64,000 nucleotides of DNA, from assembly GCF_030913705.1 (NCBI RefSeq), contig NZ_CP133190.1, positions 3,928,501 through 3,992,500 on the forward strand, read 5' to 3'. Under the pieces are notes generated by a model. That model saw nothing but the letters and a program-made list of their open reading frames with translations. It ran no database searches and was not told where the DNA came from. The DNA is from Anaerocolumna sp. MB42-C2 (GTDB lineage: Bacteria > Bacillota > Clostridia > Lachnospirales > Lachnospiraceae). Of the stretch, positions 15,034-24,396 are shown one piece after another (the first letter of the stretch is position 1; each line of letters opens with the position of its first letter). Made by a program: the position numbers and the translations under genes.

Positions 15034-18000
15034 ATGAAACATAACAGATTCATTGCATATGTAATTATGTTATCACTAATAATTACATTGGTTGGCATTC
15101 AGCCGAAGGAAGTCTATGCAGCTAATACAGCGGCAGTGCTTGGCGGACAGCGGACGAAAGGATGCCTTCAAATCAACGTAGCAAATGGAAATATTGATGT
15201 ATACCGTTATGATGGAGCTTCGTTTGTGAGGCAATATTATACGGCGGCAGATGCCATATTGGATGTAAACGGAAGCTTATATGCGCTGGGAACTTATTTT
15301 AATCGCAATAAACAAATGCCTATTGCCGATCAGGTTGCGGATGAACATTCCGTGATTACGACCTGGAGAACTTCAAGTTTTGAACTGAGACAGACAGTAA
15401 CGCTTCCTTCTGATACTGCACAGTATATCCAACTTGAATGGTCGGTAAAAAATATCGGAAGTACGTCTATGACGAATCTTCATTTCTTAAGAGGAGAAGA
15501 TACTTTTCTGGCCGGAGGTGATAATGGTGCAGGATACTGGGAAGGTGCAACGAATTCCATTGGCGTCTCTAAGGTAGTAAATGGAGTTACGCAACGTCTT
15601 TACATGCAGGGAATTACAATTCCCAACAGTTATATGTCAACATATTATGGGTCGGTTCAAGCTGATGTTGGTAACGGTAGTGTGTTAAATAAAGAAATTA
15701 ATCCTTATGAAAGTACAGATAACGGATATGCTCTGGAATGGAAAAATGATAGACTGAATTCCGATGAAACCTGGACAATCAGAGCAAATGAATGTTTTGT
15801 AAGCTCGGCTGTACTTGCAAGCGGTACCTCAGCAGTAACTTGCGCATCCGGAGCAGCGATTACGGTAGGATATACCGTTAATAACAGCAGTGCCATTCCC
15901 CAGCCGGTCAGCTATTCGGTGGAAGGCCCGGAAGGATGGACAGTTGAGCCGGATATTACAAGCGATGTCATAGCTCCGAATTCGCAGGGAGCGGTTAATG
16001 TTACGGTAACACCGCAACCGGACGCCCCTAACGGAACATATAATATTATTTTAAATGTTACGACACAGGATTCCACTTCCCAGTCGATCAGTACGGTAAC
16101 AATCGCAGAACCTTTGGTTGCACCGGCTGTCACGGTAGATGATATTAATAATGAATTAATTGGTGCGGACAGTACCATGGAATATTCTACGGATGGAGGA
16201 ACTGACTGGATTTCCTATAATAGCAGTAATCCGCCGGTATTTAGCGGGAATCAAACTGTTCAGGTAAGAGTTAAAGCAACAGCGATGAGTCCGGCAAGCG
16301 AAAGTACAACCGTAAGCTTTACCCAGCCTGCTGCACCGAATCTTACAGTAAATGATGATAATAATACCATTGTAGGAATCAATGATACCATGGAATATTC
16401 CACGGATGGAGGAACTGACTGGATTTCCTATGATAGCAGTAACCCTCCGGTATTTAGCGGAAATCAGACTGTTAAGGTAAGAGTTAAGGCAACAGCGGAA
16501 AGTGATGCCAGTGCCGCCGCAATTTTTAGATTTCATGGCGCAGTTGCTGTTGATGATGTCAATAATGAATTAGTTAATGTAGATTCCAGTATGGAATATT
16601 CTACGGATAATGGAGTAAGCTGGACCTCTTATGATACAGAGAATGCACCCACCTTTGCCGACGGTACTACTGTTCTTGTGAGAATAAAAGCAGGAGATTC
16701 TGTAGCAATCGATTTTACGGAGCAGGTGGTAACGGGAACATCGGTTTCAGTTGTTAGCGGCTCAGCTATTATGATATCAGGAACATCGGTTTCTGTAGTC
16801 AGTGGTTCCGCTGTGGAGGTGTTAACAGGGTCAGCACTTGCGGTTGATTTCTTAGGTCACAAAATGGCAGCAACCGATGATACCATGGAATATTCAGAGG
16901 ACAATGGAAGCAGTTGGAATGATTGTGCCAAAGCTGCCGAGATCAATGTGACAGAGGGTGCAGCTATTCTGGTGCGTAAAAAGGCAGGCAGTATTCGAAC
17001 AGTGACCTTTGCAGCTACAGATAATCCGACGAATCCTTCCACGCCTCCCGCGCCTTCTGTGCGTATAGACGATCAAAACAATAGGATCATAGGTGCAGAC
17101 AGTACCATGGAATATTCCATAGACGGAGGAGCAACCTGGATTACCTATAATGAAACGAATCCGCCTGTATTTACAGGTACCGTGGAGGTTAAAATCCGGG
17201 TAAAAGCAAGAGGAGGTAATCCGGCCGGCGATATTACTACCTTATATTTTCACACTAATACAAAAACGTCCGGAAGTACCAATAATGGTAAATCTGATGA
17301 AAAACCAAAGCGGCAGGTAGAGGTATCCTTGGATTCTGTTCCGGCAGCTTCCATAGACATCATCAGAACAGAAGATAATAAGAAAGCAGTAGATTCTGTA
17401 ATCGTGGATAAGAAAACAGTTGAAGAAATATTGAATAACAGGAAGAATACTGCTGATAATATTATAATTTATATTAATGACGATGAATTAAATCCAGCTG
17501 AAGAAATTCATTTCAATATTAAAGCAGATGCTTTAAAAATGATAGCGGGCGCAGACTTAAATGTTGAAATTAAATCAGATGATGTAACGATTATGTTGTC
17601 TAAGGATGGATTGCAGAATCTGGCAAATCAGAATAAAGATCTGTACTTCTATGTGATACCGATTAAAGACAGCGTTGTAAAAGAAGAGGCAATAAAAGAT
17701 ACCTTATCTTCTGAAATGGTTAAGAAATATGCGAAGTTTAGAACCATTGGTGTCTTCGGTACACCAATGACCATTGACACGAATTATGAGAATCAGAAAA
17801 CCGATGTTGTGTTTTCAGCAAGGAATATAACTCTTCCGGAGGATCCGGCATTAAAAGAAAAAGTACTGAGTAATCTGGCGGTCTATGTTAAACATAGTGA
17901 CGGTGAGAAAGAAATACTACCTGGAACATTGCTATATAATGTGGATGGAAGTCTATCCGGTGTTAAGGTTACCATTAATAAGTTCAGCACATTTAATTTC

Positions 18001-18621
18001 ATAAGTACAATTAACTCTGCTCCAAGTATTTCAAAACTGGCAATCAAGTCGGCAGATAAGTCAGAGAACAAATTAGTAGTAACTTATTCCTATAAGGATG
18101 CAGATCAGGATAAGGAGGGAAAAACAAAATATCAGTGGTATTATGCAGATAATAAAGCTGGTAAGAACAAATTAAAAATCGCTTCTGCTAATAAGAGAAG
18201 TTATGTAATTACCCAGAAGGTTCGGGGAAAATATTTAATTTGTAAAGTAGTACCTTTAGCCAAAGAAGGAGTTTTAACAGGAAAAAGTTATACGGCAGTA
18301 AAGTTTGTTCCGTTACAAAAGACGGAGAAGAAACCTGCTAAGGTGACAGTTAAGAAAGCTGATAAATCGATAGTGAAAGCTCCGGCTTCAAAAAGTGGAG
18401 CCATGGTAAAGCTTGGATTGATCGGTAGTAAAAAGTACGCCGAGGAATTAAGTGATATTTTCAAGAATAAGTATCAGGCAATTAATGCCAAAGTAGTACA
18501 GGAAGGCCGCTATTACAGGGTGTCTGCAGAATTTTTAAATAAAACCCTGGCAGAAGAGGCTTGTCAGCAGATGAAAAATAATAATTATATCGTGAATTAT
18601 TCTATTTCAGGAATTAAATAG
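15034..18621 (+). CDS. large secreted repeat protein with SPOR-like C-terminus
   Basis: A 1195-residue exported protein. Signal peptide MKHNRFIAYVIMLSLIITLV... with a likely cleavage after VYA. Residues about 20-270 form an unnamed beta-rich domain. An Ig/NEW3-like domain (AITVGYTVNNSSAIPQPVSY, about 275-365) follows. Then come five copies of a ~65-residue module with the core TMEYSTDGGTDWISY...VRVKA, starting near residues 368, 439, 506, 605 and 678. Between copies 3 and 4 GTSVSVVSGSA is repeated twice. A long low-homology region, an Ig-like segment (YQWYYADNKAGKNKLK) and a C-terminal SPOR-like domain (about 1120-1195, YAEELSDIFKNKYQAINAKV) close it. SPOR domains bind denuded peptidoglycan, so wall attachment is likely. 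AAAGGAGG precedes the chosen start; an alternative start at 14971 also has a site. No LPXTG or SLH motif. Confidence 0.8.
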   Translation: MKHNRFIAYVIMLSLIITLVGIQPKEVYAANTAAVLGGQRTKGCLQINVANGNIDVYRYDGASFVRQYYTAADAILDVNGSLYALGTYFNRNKQMPIADQVADEHSVITTWRTSSFELRQTVTLPSDTAQYIQLEWSVKNIGSTSMTNLHFLRGEDTFLAGGDNGAGYWEGATNSIGVSKVVNGVTQRLYMQGITIPNSYMSTYYGSVQADVGNGSVLNKEINPYESTDNGYALEWKNDRLNSDETWTIRANECFVSSAVLASGTSAVTCASGAAITVGYTVNNSSAIPQPVSYSVEGPEGWTVEPDITSDVIAPNSQGAVNVTVTPQPDAPNGTYNIILNVTTQDSTSQSISTVTIAEPLVAPAVTVDDINNELIGADSTMEYSTDGGTDWISYNSSNPPVFSGNQTVQVRVKATAMSPASESTTVSFTQPAAPNLTVNDDNNTIVGINDTMEYSTDGGTDWISYDSSNPPVFSGNQTVKVRVKATAESDASAAAIFRFHGAVAVDDVNNELVNVDSSMEYSTDNGVSWTSYDTENAPTFADGTTVLVRIKAGDSVAIDFTEQVVTGTSVSVVSGSAIMISGTSVSVVSGSAVEVLTGSALAVDFLGHKMAATDDTMEYSEDNGSSWNDCAKAAEINVTEGAAILVRKKAGSIRTVTFAATDNPTNPSTPPAPSVRIDDQNNRIIGADSTMEYSIDGGATWITYNETNPPVFTGTVEVKIRVKARGGNPAGDITTLYFHTNTKTSGSTNNGKSDEKPKRQVEVSLDSVPAASIDIIRTEDNKKAVDSVIVDKKTVEEILNNRKNTADNIIIYINDDELNPAEEIHFNIKADALKMIAGADLNVEIKSDDVTIMLSKDGLQNLANQNKDLYFYVIPIKDSVVKEEAIKDTLSSEMVKKYAKFRTIGVFGTPMTIDTNYENQKTDVVFSARNITLPEDPALKEKVLSNLAVYVKHSDGEKEILPGTLLYNVDGSLSGVKVTINKFSTFNFISTINSAPSISKLAIKSADKSENKLVVTYSYKDADQDKEGKTKYQWYYADNKAGKNKLKIASANKRSYVITQKVRGKYLICKVVPLAKEGVLTGKSYTAVKFVPLQKTEKKPAKVTVKKADKSIVKAPASKSGAMVKLGLIGSKKYAEELSDIFKNKYQAINAKVVQEGRYYRVSAEFLNKTLAEEACQQMKNNNYIVNYSISGIK

Positions 18622-18638
18622 AATTATTTAAATCAAGT

Positions 18639-18668
18639 AAGCCGGAGGTCGTAAGATCTCCGGCTTTT
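18639..18668 (+). terminator. strong intrinsic terminator of the secreted-protein gene
   Basis: A 12-bp stem (AAGCCGGAGGTC with GATCTCCGGCTT, including one G-U pair), GUAA tetraloop of the GNRA type, then TTTT. It begins 18 bases after the stop codon. Confidence 0.85.
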
Positions 18669-18712
18669 GGTTGTGAGTCAAACATTTGCTGGAAGATCGG
18701 AAGCATTGCCGT

Positions 18713-18741
18713 TTGACATAAATCCAGAATAATAGTATAAT
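18713..18741 (+). promoter_or_regulatory. consensus sigma-A promoter of the ADP-ribosyltransferase-like unit
   Basis: TTGACA (18713-18718), 17-base spacer, TATAAT (18736-18741): identical to consensus. The start codon is about 175 bases further on, so the mRNA would have a long leader. That leader contains GAGGAAAA...TTTTCCTC (about 18752-18801) and the palindromic ACCGATACCGGT near 18831, which may be regulatory. Confidence 0.75.
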
Positions 18742-18921
18742 AATTATACAAGAGGAAAACATTTACAAAACATAATAACGGATTGGACAAGCTTTTCCTC
18801 ATCATTGGCAGATGTTTACTGTTAGATGAGATACCGATACCGGTAATATATGCGATAATATGAGAATAATATATAGAAAATAGTTCATTCTTAATAAAAT
18901 ATTTACAGGAAGGTCACTCAT

Positions 18922-19524
18922 ATGCCATCAAAAACTCCTGGTGTTATTCAGTTAGAAGCGTTTCATGGTACAGATAAGAAGTTTGTATCAGGAATTATTA
19001 AGGATAAGTTTATTTATAAGCAGAATGATGAACACTGGCTTGGAAATGGGGCATATTTTTTCGCTGATTATTCCCTGGCAGAATGGTGGACAACAAATCC
19101 TACCAGTAAGTTTGGAGTTCAGGTTAAGGACAGAGCAATCATACGATGTGAAATTACGGTGCAAGAGGATGCAGTTATGGATCTCCGTAAATTATCCCAC
19201 TTTAACCAGTTTGTTGATACCTACCGAGAGGAGTTTCATCCCCTGTTAATGTCCGGCAGGATCGTATGCAAAGGTGTAGATCCTGATCATATAGACAAGG
19301 ATAATAAGGCAGCTACGAATAAAATTCGTTGTTTTTATTGTGATTATCTGAAATATAGATTTCCGTTAAAAATGATTATAGGGAATTTTTACAAACCGGA
19401 TCAACCTTATTTACCTACAGAATATGGGGAACTATTTCAAAAGTTTGACATAACTTATATTGAAACCCAAATGTGTGTATTTGACCAGACAGTAATAATA
19501 GACAAAGAAGAAATAGCTTTATAG
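18922..19524 (+). CDS. PARP-like ADP-ribosyltransferase candidate
   Basis: A 200-residue protein of no family I can name with certainty. Its motifs line up with the PARP-type ADP-ribosyltransferase fold: AFHGTD (His15; compare the PARP HGT/HGS motif), GNGAYFFADYSLAEWW (Tyr45; compare GKGIYFADM..SAN) and near the end IETQMCVFDQ. In the last, Gln183 and Asp188 sit where PARP1 has the catalytic Glu and Asp of EYIVYD. The triad would therefore be His-Tyr-Gln, or use Glu181. No signal peptide, so it acts in the cytoplasm. AGGAAGG precedes the start. A second gene follows after 15 bases and is cotranscribed. If the reading is right it moves ADP-ribose from NAD to an unknown target. It could also be a catalytically dead NAD-binding protein. 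Confidence 0.5.
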   Translation: MPSKTPGVIQLEAFHGTDKKFVSGIIKDKFIYKQNDEHWLGNGAYFFADYSLAEWWTTNPTSKFGVQVKDRAIIRCEITVQEDAVMDLRKLSHFNQFVDTYREEFHPLLMSGRIVCKGVDPDHIDKDNKAATNKIRCFYCDYLKYRFPLKMIIGNFYKPDQPYLPTEYGELFQKFDITYIETQMCVFDQTVIIDKEEIAL

Positions 19525-19539
19525 AATGGAGATGATATT

Positions 19540-20094
19540 ATGTTGAAGAAAAGTGGACTTTCAATAAATGAAGCCTTTGAAAAAGCTTGCATTGATAATG
19601 ACATAATATATCATAGATCAGATGATAATGCAGAGATTGATCCAATTACATTAGTAGACAGGGAAGGCAATTCATTTAAGATGAGTCAGGACTTGGCAGT
19701 AATAGATCTTCCCAGCGAGGACAGTATTGTGAAAGAGCAGTCCATAGATAGATTTAATACTGCGGTAAAGAAAGTTCAACATAGTATAGCGCGATTTCAT
19801 CCTCTTAATGTAAAAACAAAGGATGGAACGGATATTGTTTTGGTAGCATTAGAACCGCGGCTGAATAACCCAATTTATAAGAATTATACGGTTGGTGATA
19901 CTGTTTATGCAGTTCCTTATTTTTCTACAGGGAATAATGGGGCAGTGATTGAGGCGGCTGACCAATTTTCCGGTGAAAGCAGTGATATCGCACCGGATCA
20001 GAGTATAGCAGAAACTAAGCCACGTAATATAAAAAGCCAGGCAAAAAGCAATAATACGCTGCATAAAAGGACCCAAAGCAGAAAAAATAAATAA
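19540..20094 (+). CDS. unknown partner protein of the ADP-ribosyltransferase-like gene
   Basis: A 184-residue protein, GGAGATG 8 bases upstream of the start, 15 bases after the preceding gene and sharing its promoter and terminator. The N-terminal 120 residues are a mixed alpha/beta region (LSINEAFEKACIDNDIIYHR; ITLVDREGNSFKMSQDLAVI; VKTKDGTDIVLVALEPRL). The C-terminal 50 residues are disordered-looking and basic (RNIKSQAKSNNTLHKRTQSR). No signal peptide or membrane segment. No family recognised. Its fixed position after a putative ADP-ribosyltransferase makes it a candidate substrate, inhibitor or partner (inference only). Confidence 0.6.
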   Translation: MLKKSGLSINEAFEKACIDNDIIYHRSDDNAEIDPITLVDREGNSFKMSQDLAVIDLPSEDSIVKEQSIDRFNTAVKKVQHSIARFHPLNVKTKDGTDIVLVALEPRLNNPIYKNYTVGDTVYAVPYFSTGNNGAVIEAADQFSGESSDIAPDQSIAETKPRNIKSQAKSNNTLHKRTQSRKNK

Positions 20095-20152
20095 GGTGTA
20101 ATTACCGCCTTGAATAAAAAGAGGGAATATTAGACTTGAATCCAACGAAATG

Positions 20153-20187
20153 AACCGGCTGAGCTTACCAAATAATCTCAGCCGGTT
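20153..20187. terminator. bidirectional terminator between convergent genes
   Basis: AACCGGCTGAG (20153-20163) pairs perfectly with CTCAGCCGGTT (20177-20187); T-rich on the right and A-rich on the left. It sits between the 19540 gene (plus) and the FkbM gene (minus) and can serve both. Confidence 0.85.
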
Positions 20188-20199
20188 TTGTTTGCTATA

Positions 20200-21207
20200 C
20201 TAAATTGCATACATAATATATTCAGTAGGAAATATGGGCGACCCGTAATAACGCATATAAAAATGATAGGAGGGGTCAGCTTCGTAAATAATTCGGGGCA
20301 GTTTCCAGATGTCTTTGTGATTATGATATACACTTAATGCAAGTTTAGGATGAGTTTCCTTGATTTTTGCCAAACAGCCCAAAAGAGCTGCCTCTTCTCC
20401 TCCTTCTATGTCCATCTTTATAAAGGTTACATTTTCTTCTATATCATCATCGATTTTTACGATGGGAACAGCAATATCTCCGCTTTCAGAAAGCTGGCTT
20501 ACAGATGAAATCACATTATTAGAAAGGTACAGCGTGCCATCTCTGTCACTGGCACCTTTTTTTCTTATTATTACATTATCAAGATGAAAAAGTTCAATAT
20601 TTTTTTCAATATATTCAATATTGGCTGGTACTATTTCATAGCAGTAGATCCTTTTATAACAGTTTTGACCAAAGGTCTGCGAATATTTAACCAAGGTATC
20701 ACCTATATATCCTCCGATATCCACAAAAACCTCATTATTATTGCATTTTACTATATCAAGGTCAAAATACTGGTTAAATGTGCGCTCATGTATTTGTTCT
20801 ATTTTCTTCGGATCTGACATAAGCCAGTAATAAAGTATATTAATGAGAATCCTTTTTGAACGGTAGTCTTTAAGAATATTATAAAACCATATAAAGTCAT
20901 CCAGGTGTTCTATAAGGGCATGGGCTCTGTTGTCTGCAAGTTCATAATCTTCTTTCTCCGGGTAATATGTCCCCCACAGCTTGTGTTCATTGATGAAATT
21001 AATGGTGTTATTATATAGTAAGCTGTTTGTGTTGCTAAAATGCCTGAGATTTTGTTTGACAGCCTCAGTTATTTGGGGAAGATCTCTTGTCTTTATAAAT
21101 TCTATAAAACGTTGAAATTCTATATCTATTTGGTTTGGTATACACGAAACGGCAAGGTTACCCTTGTCAGGGTTTTTGGATGTGAAAGCTCTTAATTGAA
21201 ACGGCAT
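20200..21207 (-). CDS. FkbM-family SAM-dependent methyltransferase
   Basis: A 335-residue protein. The C-terminal two thirds is the FkbM methyltransferase domain: SAM-binding motif I EVFVDIGGYIGDT, RIYCYEIVPANIEYIEKNI (acidic end of strand 2), VIIRKKGASDRDGTLYL, and FIKMDIEGGEEAALLG, the conserved DIEG motif of this family. The N-terminal 130 residues are a helical extension. FkbM enzymes methylate hydroxyls of sugars or polyketides; the substrate is unknown here. The ATG at 21207 is 9 bases after AAGGAGG, while the ATG at 21213 is too close. No glycan gene cluster surrounds it. Confidence 0.85.
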   Translation of the reverse strand: MPFQLRAFTSKNPDKGNLAVSCIPNQIDIEFQRFIEFIKTRDLPQITEAVKQNLRHFSNTNSLLYNNTINFINEHKLWGTYYPEKEDYELADNRAHALIEHLDDFIWFYNILKDYRSKRILINILYYWLMSDPKKIEQIHERTFNQYFDLDIVKCNNNEVFVDIGGYIGDTLVKYSQTFGQNCYKRIYCYEIVPANIEYIEKNIELFHLDNVIIRKKGASDRDGTLYLSNNVISSVSQLSESGDIAVPIVKIDDDIEENVTFIKMDIEGGEEAALLGCLAKIKETHPKLALSVYHNHKDIWKLPRIIYEADPSYHFYMRYYGSPIFPTEYIMYAI

Positions 21208-21216
21208 TTCCATCAA

Positions 21217-21415
21217 CCTCCTTATTTTTATATTCTCATTATCATATGAGACTTTAAGAACGGTTGTGTCGATTCACTGCATTTTTAGTTACAGAAAGTG
21301 GGGAATGCCGGTCACTTGCAAGTTTAGATAAGGCAAAAGAATGTGGAAAATTACGGTTCACGATATATCCGTATAGAATAATGATAAAATAAAAGCCGTG
21401 GTAATAGTATTCAGA
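21217..21415. other. intergenic region between FkbM and the small membrane peptide
   Basis: About 200 bases without a recognisable gene or hairpin. It includes the region in which the promoter of the FkbM gene must lie. Confidence 0.3.
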
Positions 21416-21559
21416 TTATTTCTTGGATTTCTTATACTCCTGAAGATACTTCAACTGCTCTTCATCTTCAATACAACGGTCATAATTTGACTGATTATTA
21501 ATCAGACAATATAAAACATATATAATGATAAATGCTGTTAAGCTTGCAATCACAAGCAT
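21416..21559 (-). CDS. 47-residue single-pass membrane peptide
   Basis: Minus-strand frame with a strong site (GGAGG, 6 bases before the ATG) encoding MLVIASLTAFIIIYVLYCLI, then NNQSNYDRCIEDEEQLKYLQ and a basic EYKKSKK end. One N-terminal membrane helix and a charged cytoplasmic tail. Between the FkbM gene and the response regulator and on the same strand as both. No family recognised. Small membrane peptides beside two-component systems sometimes modulate the kinase (inference). Confidence 0.65.
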   Translation of the reverse strand: MLVIASLTAFIIIYVLYCLINNQSNYDRCIEDEEQLKYLQEYKKSKK

Positions 21560-21737
21560 GATATTCCTCCAATCCGGCTGTTAAGAGAAGATACAATATA
21601 TACTATTATAATACAAGTAACGATGGTATGCCATGTGCTGAAAGACCTATATTAATTATTACCATCCTGCGTATTAATATACCGGATTACGCTTTATATA
21701 AATAAATATAGAAACATATTATAAATAATTCCACATA

Positions 21738-22319
21738 TTATAAATAATCCCCCAAAATATGAATCACTTCTTTCTGACTTTTTAGACCCAATTTTCTGAA
21801 TATATTCGTCTTTTGATTGGCAATTGTTTTATTTGAAGAATAGATATCAATAGGATTCCCGAGAATTCTCTCCAATATAGTCCTCTCCGCAGAAGTTAAC
21901 TGGCTGAGAATTAAGGACCGTATCAAATATTCATGAGGAGTATGCCCGGCAGCAGTCTGTTTTATATAAGGCAGAATGGTATCGAATTGGGTTTTGAATA
22001 GGTATCCCGATGCAAAGCTATGGATACAGGCATGAATAACGGTATCATAATCTTCAAAGGAAGTCAGGATGATTACTTTTGCGTTGGTTTGCCGGCGTAT
22101 TTCCATGGAGGTTTCAATTCCGGCCAATTCATTGGAGGAAAGGTTTAAATCCATTAACACAATATCCGGTTGCACCTCACAGGCAAGACGTATCCCATCG
22201 GTTTTGTTGGTGGCATAACCGAGGCAGGAAAAAGTAGAATCTTTATGTAATAGCTGCTGTAATAAAAACACAAAATCCAAATCATTCTCTATAAGAATTA
22301 CCTTAATATTTTTCTCCAT
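21738..22319 (-). CDS. response regulator, NarL/LuxR type
   Basis: A 193-residue cytoplasmic regulator. Receiver domain with the acidic pair Glu11/Asp13, phospho-acceptor Asp57 in DIVLMDLNLSS, Thr in VIILTSFEDYD, and Lys in SGYLFKTQFD. The C-terminal LuxR-type helix-turn-helix is SQLTSAERTILERILGNPIDI, then SNKTIANQKTNIFRKLGLKSQKEVI. It pairs with the histidine kinase encoded just upstream on the same strand. Targets are unknown. Confidence 0.88.
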   Translation of the reverse strand: MEKNIKVILIENDLDFVFLLQQLLHKDSTFSCLGYATNKTDGIRLACEVQPDIVLMDLNLSSNELAGIETSMEIRRQTNAKVIILTSFEDYDTVIHACIHSFASGYLFKTQFDTILPYIKQTAAGHTPHEYLIRSLILSQLTSAERTILERILGNPIDIYSSNKTIANQKTNIFRKLGLKSQKEVIHILGDYL

Positions 22320-22404
22320 AATAACCTCTCTATACGATACGTAATAATAGCTGACTCATAATTCACAGGTTTAAATTTAATTCAATTTAACTTTAATACA
22401 CTTA

Positions 22405-23772
22405 TCATTCCATCGGAAGATAAAGCGAAAACGTACTTCCCTTTCCCTCTTCTGTCTGTATATCGATATACCCCTTATGTTTATTCATTACATTATAACA
22501 ATAAGATAAACCCAGTCCAAAGTGGCAATTTGTTTTTTTGGTAGTAAAATAAGGATGAAAAAGCTTATGAATATGCTCTTTTTTAATTCCCGTTCCCTCA
22601 TCTGTAATGGAGATGGTTAACATGCGGTTGCGTTTGTTTTTATAACATTTTATTGAGATAGTACCCCGGTTATTCATAGCGTCCGCAGCATTTAATAATA
22701 AGTTGTTTAACACCTCTGACATGTGAGCCGTGTCACAGTTTATGAACTGATTTTCCTCACAGTCGATCTGACAATCGATTCCGCCTCCCGTAGTTTTCTT
22801 TATGGATAAAACAGAATCCGTAATCAGTTTTAACAAGGGCACGGTTTCTTTTCTCAATATAATATCATCGGAGTAGATCTGCGTCTTTTTTACAAATTGC
22901 TTTAGATGATTGGCAGACCGTTCAATAATAGCCAGTTCCTCCGGTGGGGAATCTTGATAAGTCTGGGACAGGTTATTAAGACACCATTCGATTTTAGCTA
23001 TTTCGTTTTTTAGGATATGGCTTGTGTAAGAAGCCCCTTTGCTTGCGACTTTCATATCGGAATCCCATTGATAATTCTGGGATTGCAGCCTTAGTCCCAT
23101 AATTCCTTCTTTAAAAGCAAGAACGATATAGAACAGGATGGAGACTGATAAGATAAAAGCATTTTGTTTCCATATCTTAAATAAGGCAGTGATTTGCAAA
23201 CTATGTATTACGAAAATAGTGATTAACCAATACCACACAGGCGGAAGTATAATCAGACTGATCAGCTTTTTCTGACGTTTCTGTAAGGGTGATTCGGCTC
23301 GGTGGATAGAACCGATCATAAAGATTGTCATAAGGATACCAAAAGTTATATTGTAGACAGTTACCACATACCAGAATATACGGCTGTTATGCTGATAATA
23401 GCTGGTTTTGGCCGGATTATAGATCAGGAAAAGTATGATGCCGGGAAGAAAGCAGAAGTTTCTGATTTCATGAAATAATTTGATATTTTTCCGGTGAAAA
23501 GAAGAGAAATATAAAGCAAAGATAAGACTGCAGGGCATAACAAGGTTATACAAAATTGCTGTCATTACGGAATATAAGTTCTCCAGAAGGTTCTTGTTAA
23601 TAACAGGGAATCTGTCTGAAAGGACAGGAGATAAATCATAGTAGATATATTCTTTGAAAGTACCGAAGCTGAAAATAAAAATTGTAATCGCGCACCATTG
23701 ATTTATTTTATTGTTTTTAGCAGAGAAATAAATCAATAACATAAATGCCCAAAGCAGTGATGTAAATATCAT
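22405..23772 (-). CDS. membrane sensor histidine kinase
   Basis: A 455-residue kinase. The N-terminal half (about residues 1-225) has seven hydrophobic segments with short loops, so the signal is probably sensed in or at the membrane. His252 in SYTSHILKNEIAKIEW is the phospho-acceptor. ATP-binding motifs: N box NNLLLNAADAMN, G1 ITDEGTGIKKEHI, F box LFHPYFTTKK, G2 FGLGLSYCYNVMNKH. The ATG at 23772 follows AGAGGTG at 6 bases; the GTG at 23781 is less likely. It is 85 bases upstream of the response-regulator gene, with which it forms a two-component system. Confidence 0.9.
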   Translation of the reverse strand: MIFTSLLWAFMLLIYFSAKNNKINQWCAITIFIFSFGTFKEYIYYDLSPVLSDRFPVINKNLLENLYSVMTAILYNLVMPCSLIFALYFSSFHRKNIKLFHEIRNFCFLPGIILFLIYNPAKTSYYQHNSRIFWYVVTVYNITFGILMTIFMIGSIHRAESPLQKRQKKLISLIILPPVWYWLITIFVIHSLQITALFKIWKQNAFILSVSILFYIVLAFKEGIMGLRLQSQNYQWDSDMKVASKGASYTSHILKNEIAKIEWCLNNLSQTYQDSPPEELAIIERSANHLKQFVKKTQIYSDDIILRKETVPLLKLITDSVLSIKKTTGGGIDCQIDCEENQFINCDTAHMSEVLNNLLLNAADAMNNRGTISIKCYKNKRNRMLTISITDEGTGIKKEHIHKLFHPYFTTKKTNCHFGLGLSYCYNVMNKHKGYIDIQTEEGKGSTFSLYLPME

Positions 23773-23781
23773 AATCGACAC

Positions 23782-24396
23782 CTCTTAAGTTGTTAATCCT
23801 TTATTTATTATAGTAGAAAATGTCATAAAATGGAATAGCTTTCTGTTAAAATATTGTAAATTCTTAACTTTATTTTAAGAATCATATACATAGAAGTTTA
23901 TAGAATTAAGATCATTTTTTGCTGTAATTTATAATATATACTCCTATAATATATAGGAACAATTAATCTCCTTTTTGTGATAAAATTATATAAATGTAAA
24001 AATGAGGAAAACAGTAAGCACCTGTTAATGACTATTGCTGTATGTATATTCGATAATTATGTCACCTCCTACAAACATAATAAATTATGCCGGTTATTAA
24101 ACCGGAATATAGATATGTCTATAATCATTTACAGGTCTTCTGATACACTTTTATTGTATTAAAACAATATAAATAAAAAATTTACCATATCTGTAATTAT
24201 ATGTATAAAATTCTTGCAATAATTGTATAATTATACCAATATTCTGCGTAATTTTCGAAAATCTTAGTACATTTTCTTGTATAATCTCATAATTTGTTAT
24301 ATAATGTAAGTAATAATCATCGTTAAATAATGTAAACACAAGTAATTATTTCCTTGTTTTTTAGTCAATTTTGCTATAAGAAAGGAATCTCATAAG
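23782..24396. other. AT-rich divergent intergenic region
   Basis: About 600 bases between the divergent kinase and GGDEF-EAL genes. It contains a small hairpin CCGGTTATTAAACCGG at 24091-24106 and long A/T runs. The frame at 23977-24162 has no ribosome binding site. I see no riboswitch, although c-di-GMP genes often carry one. Confidence 0.4.

Noticed and set aside
23977..24162. 61-residue frame in the divergent intergenic region
   Set aside because: No Shine-Dalgarno, AT-driven composition, no neighbours in the same direction at close range.
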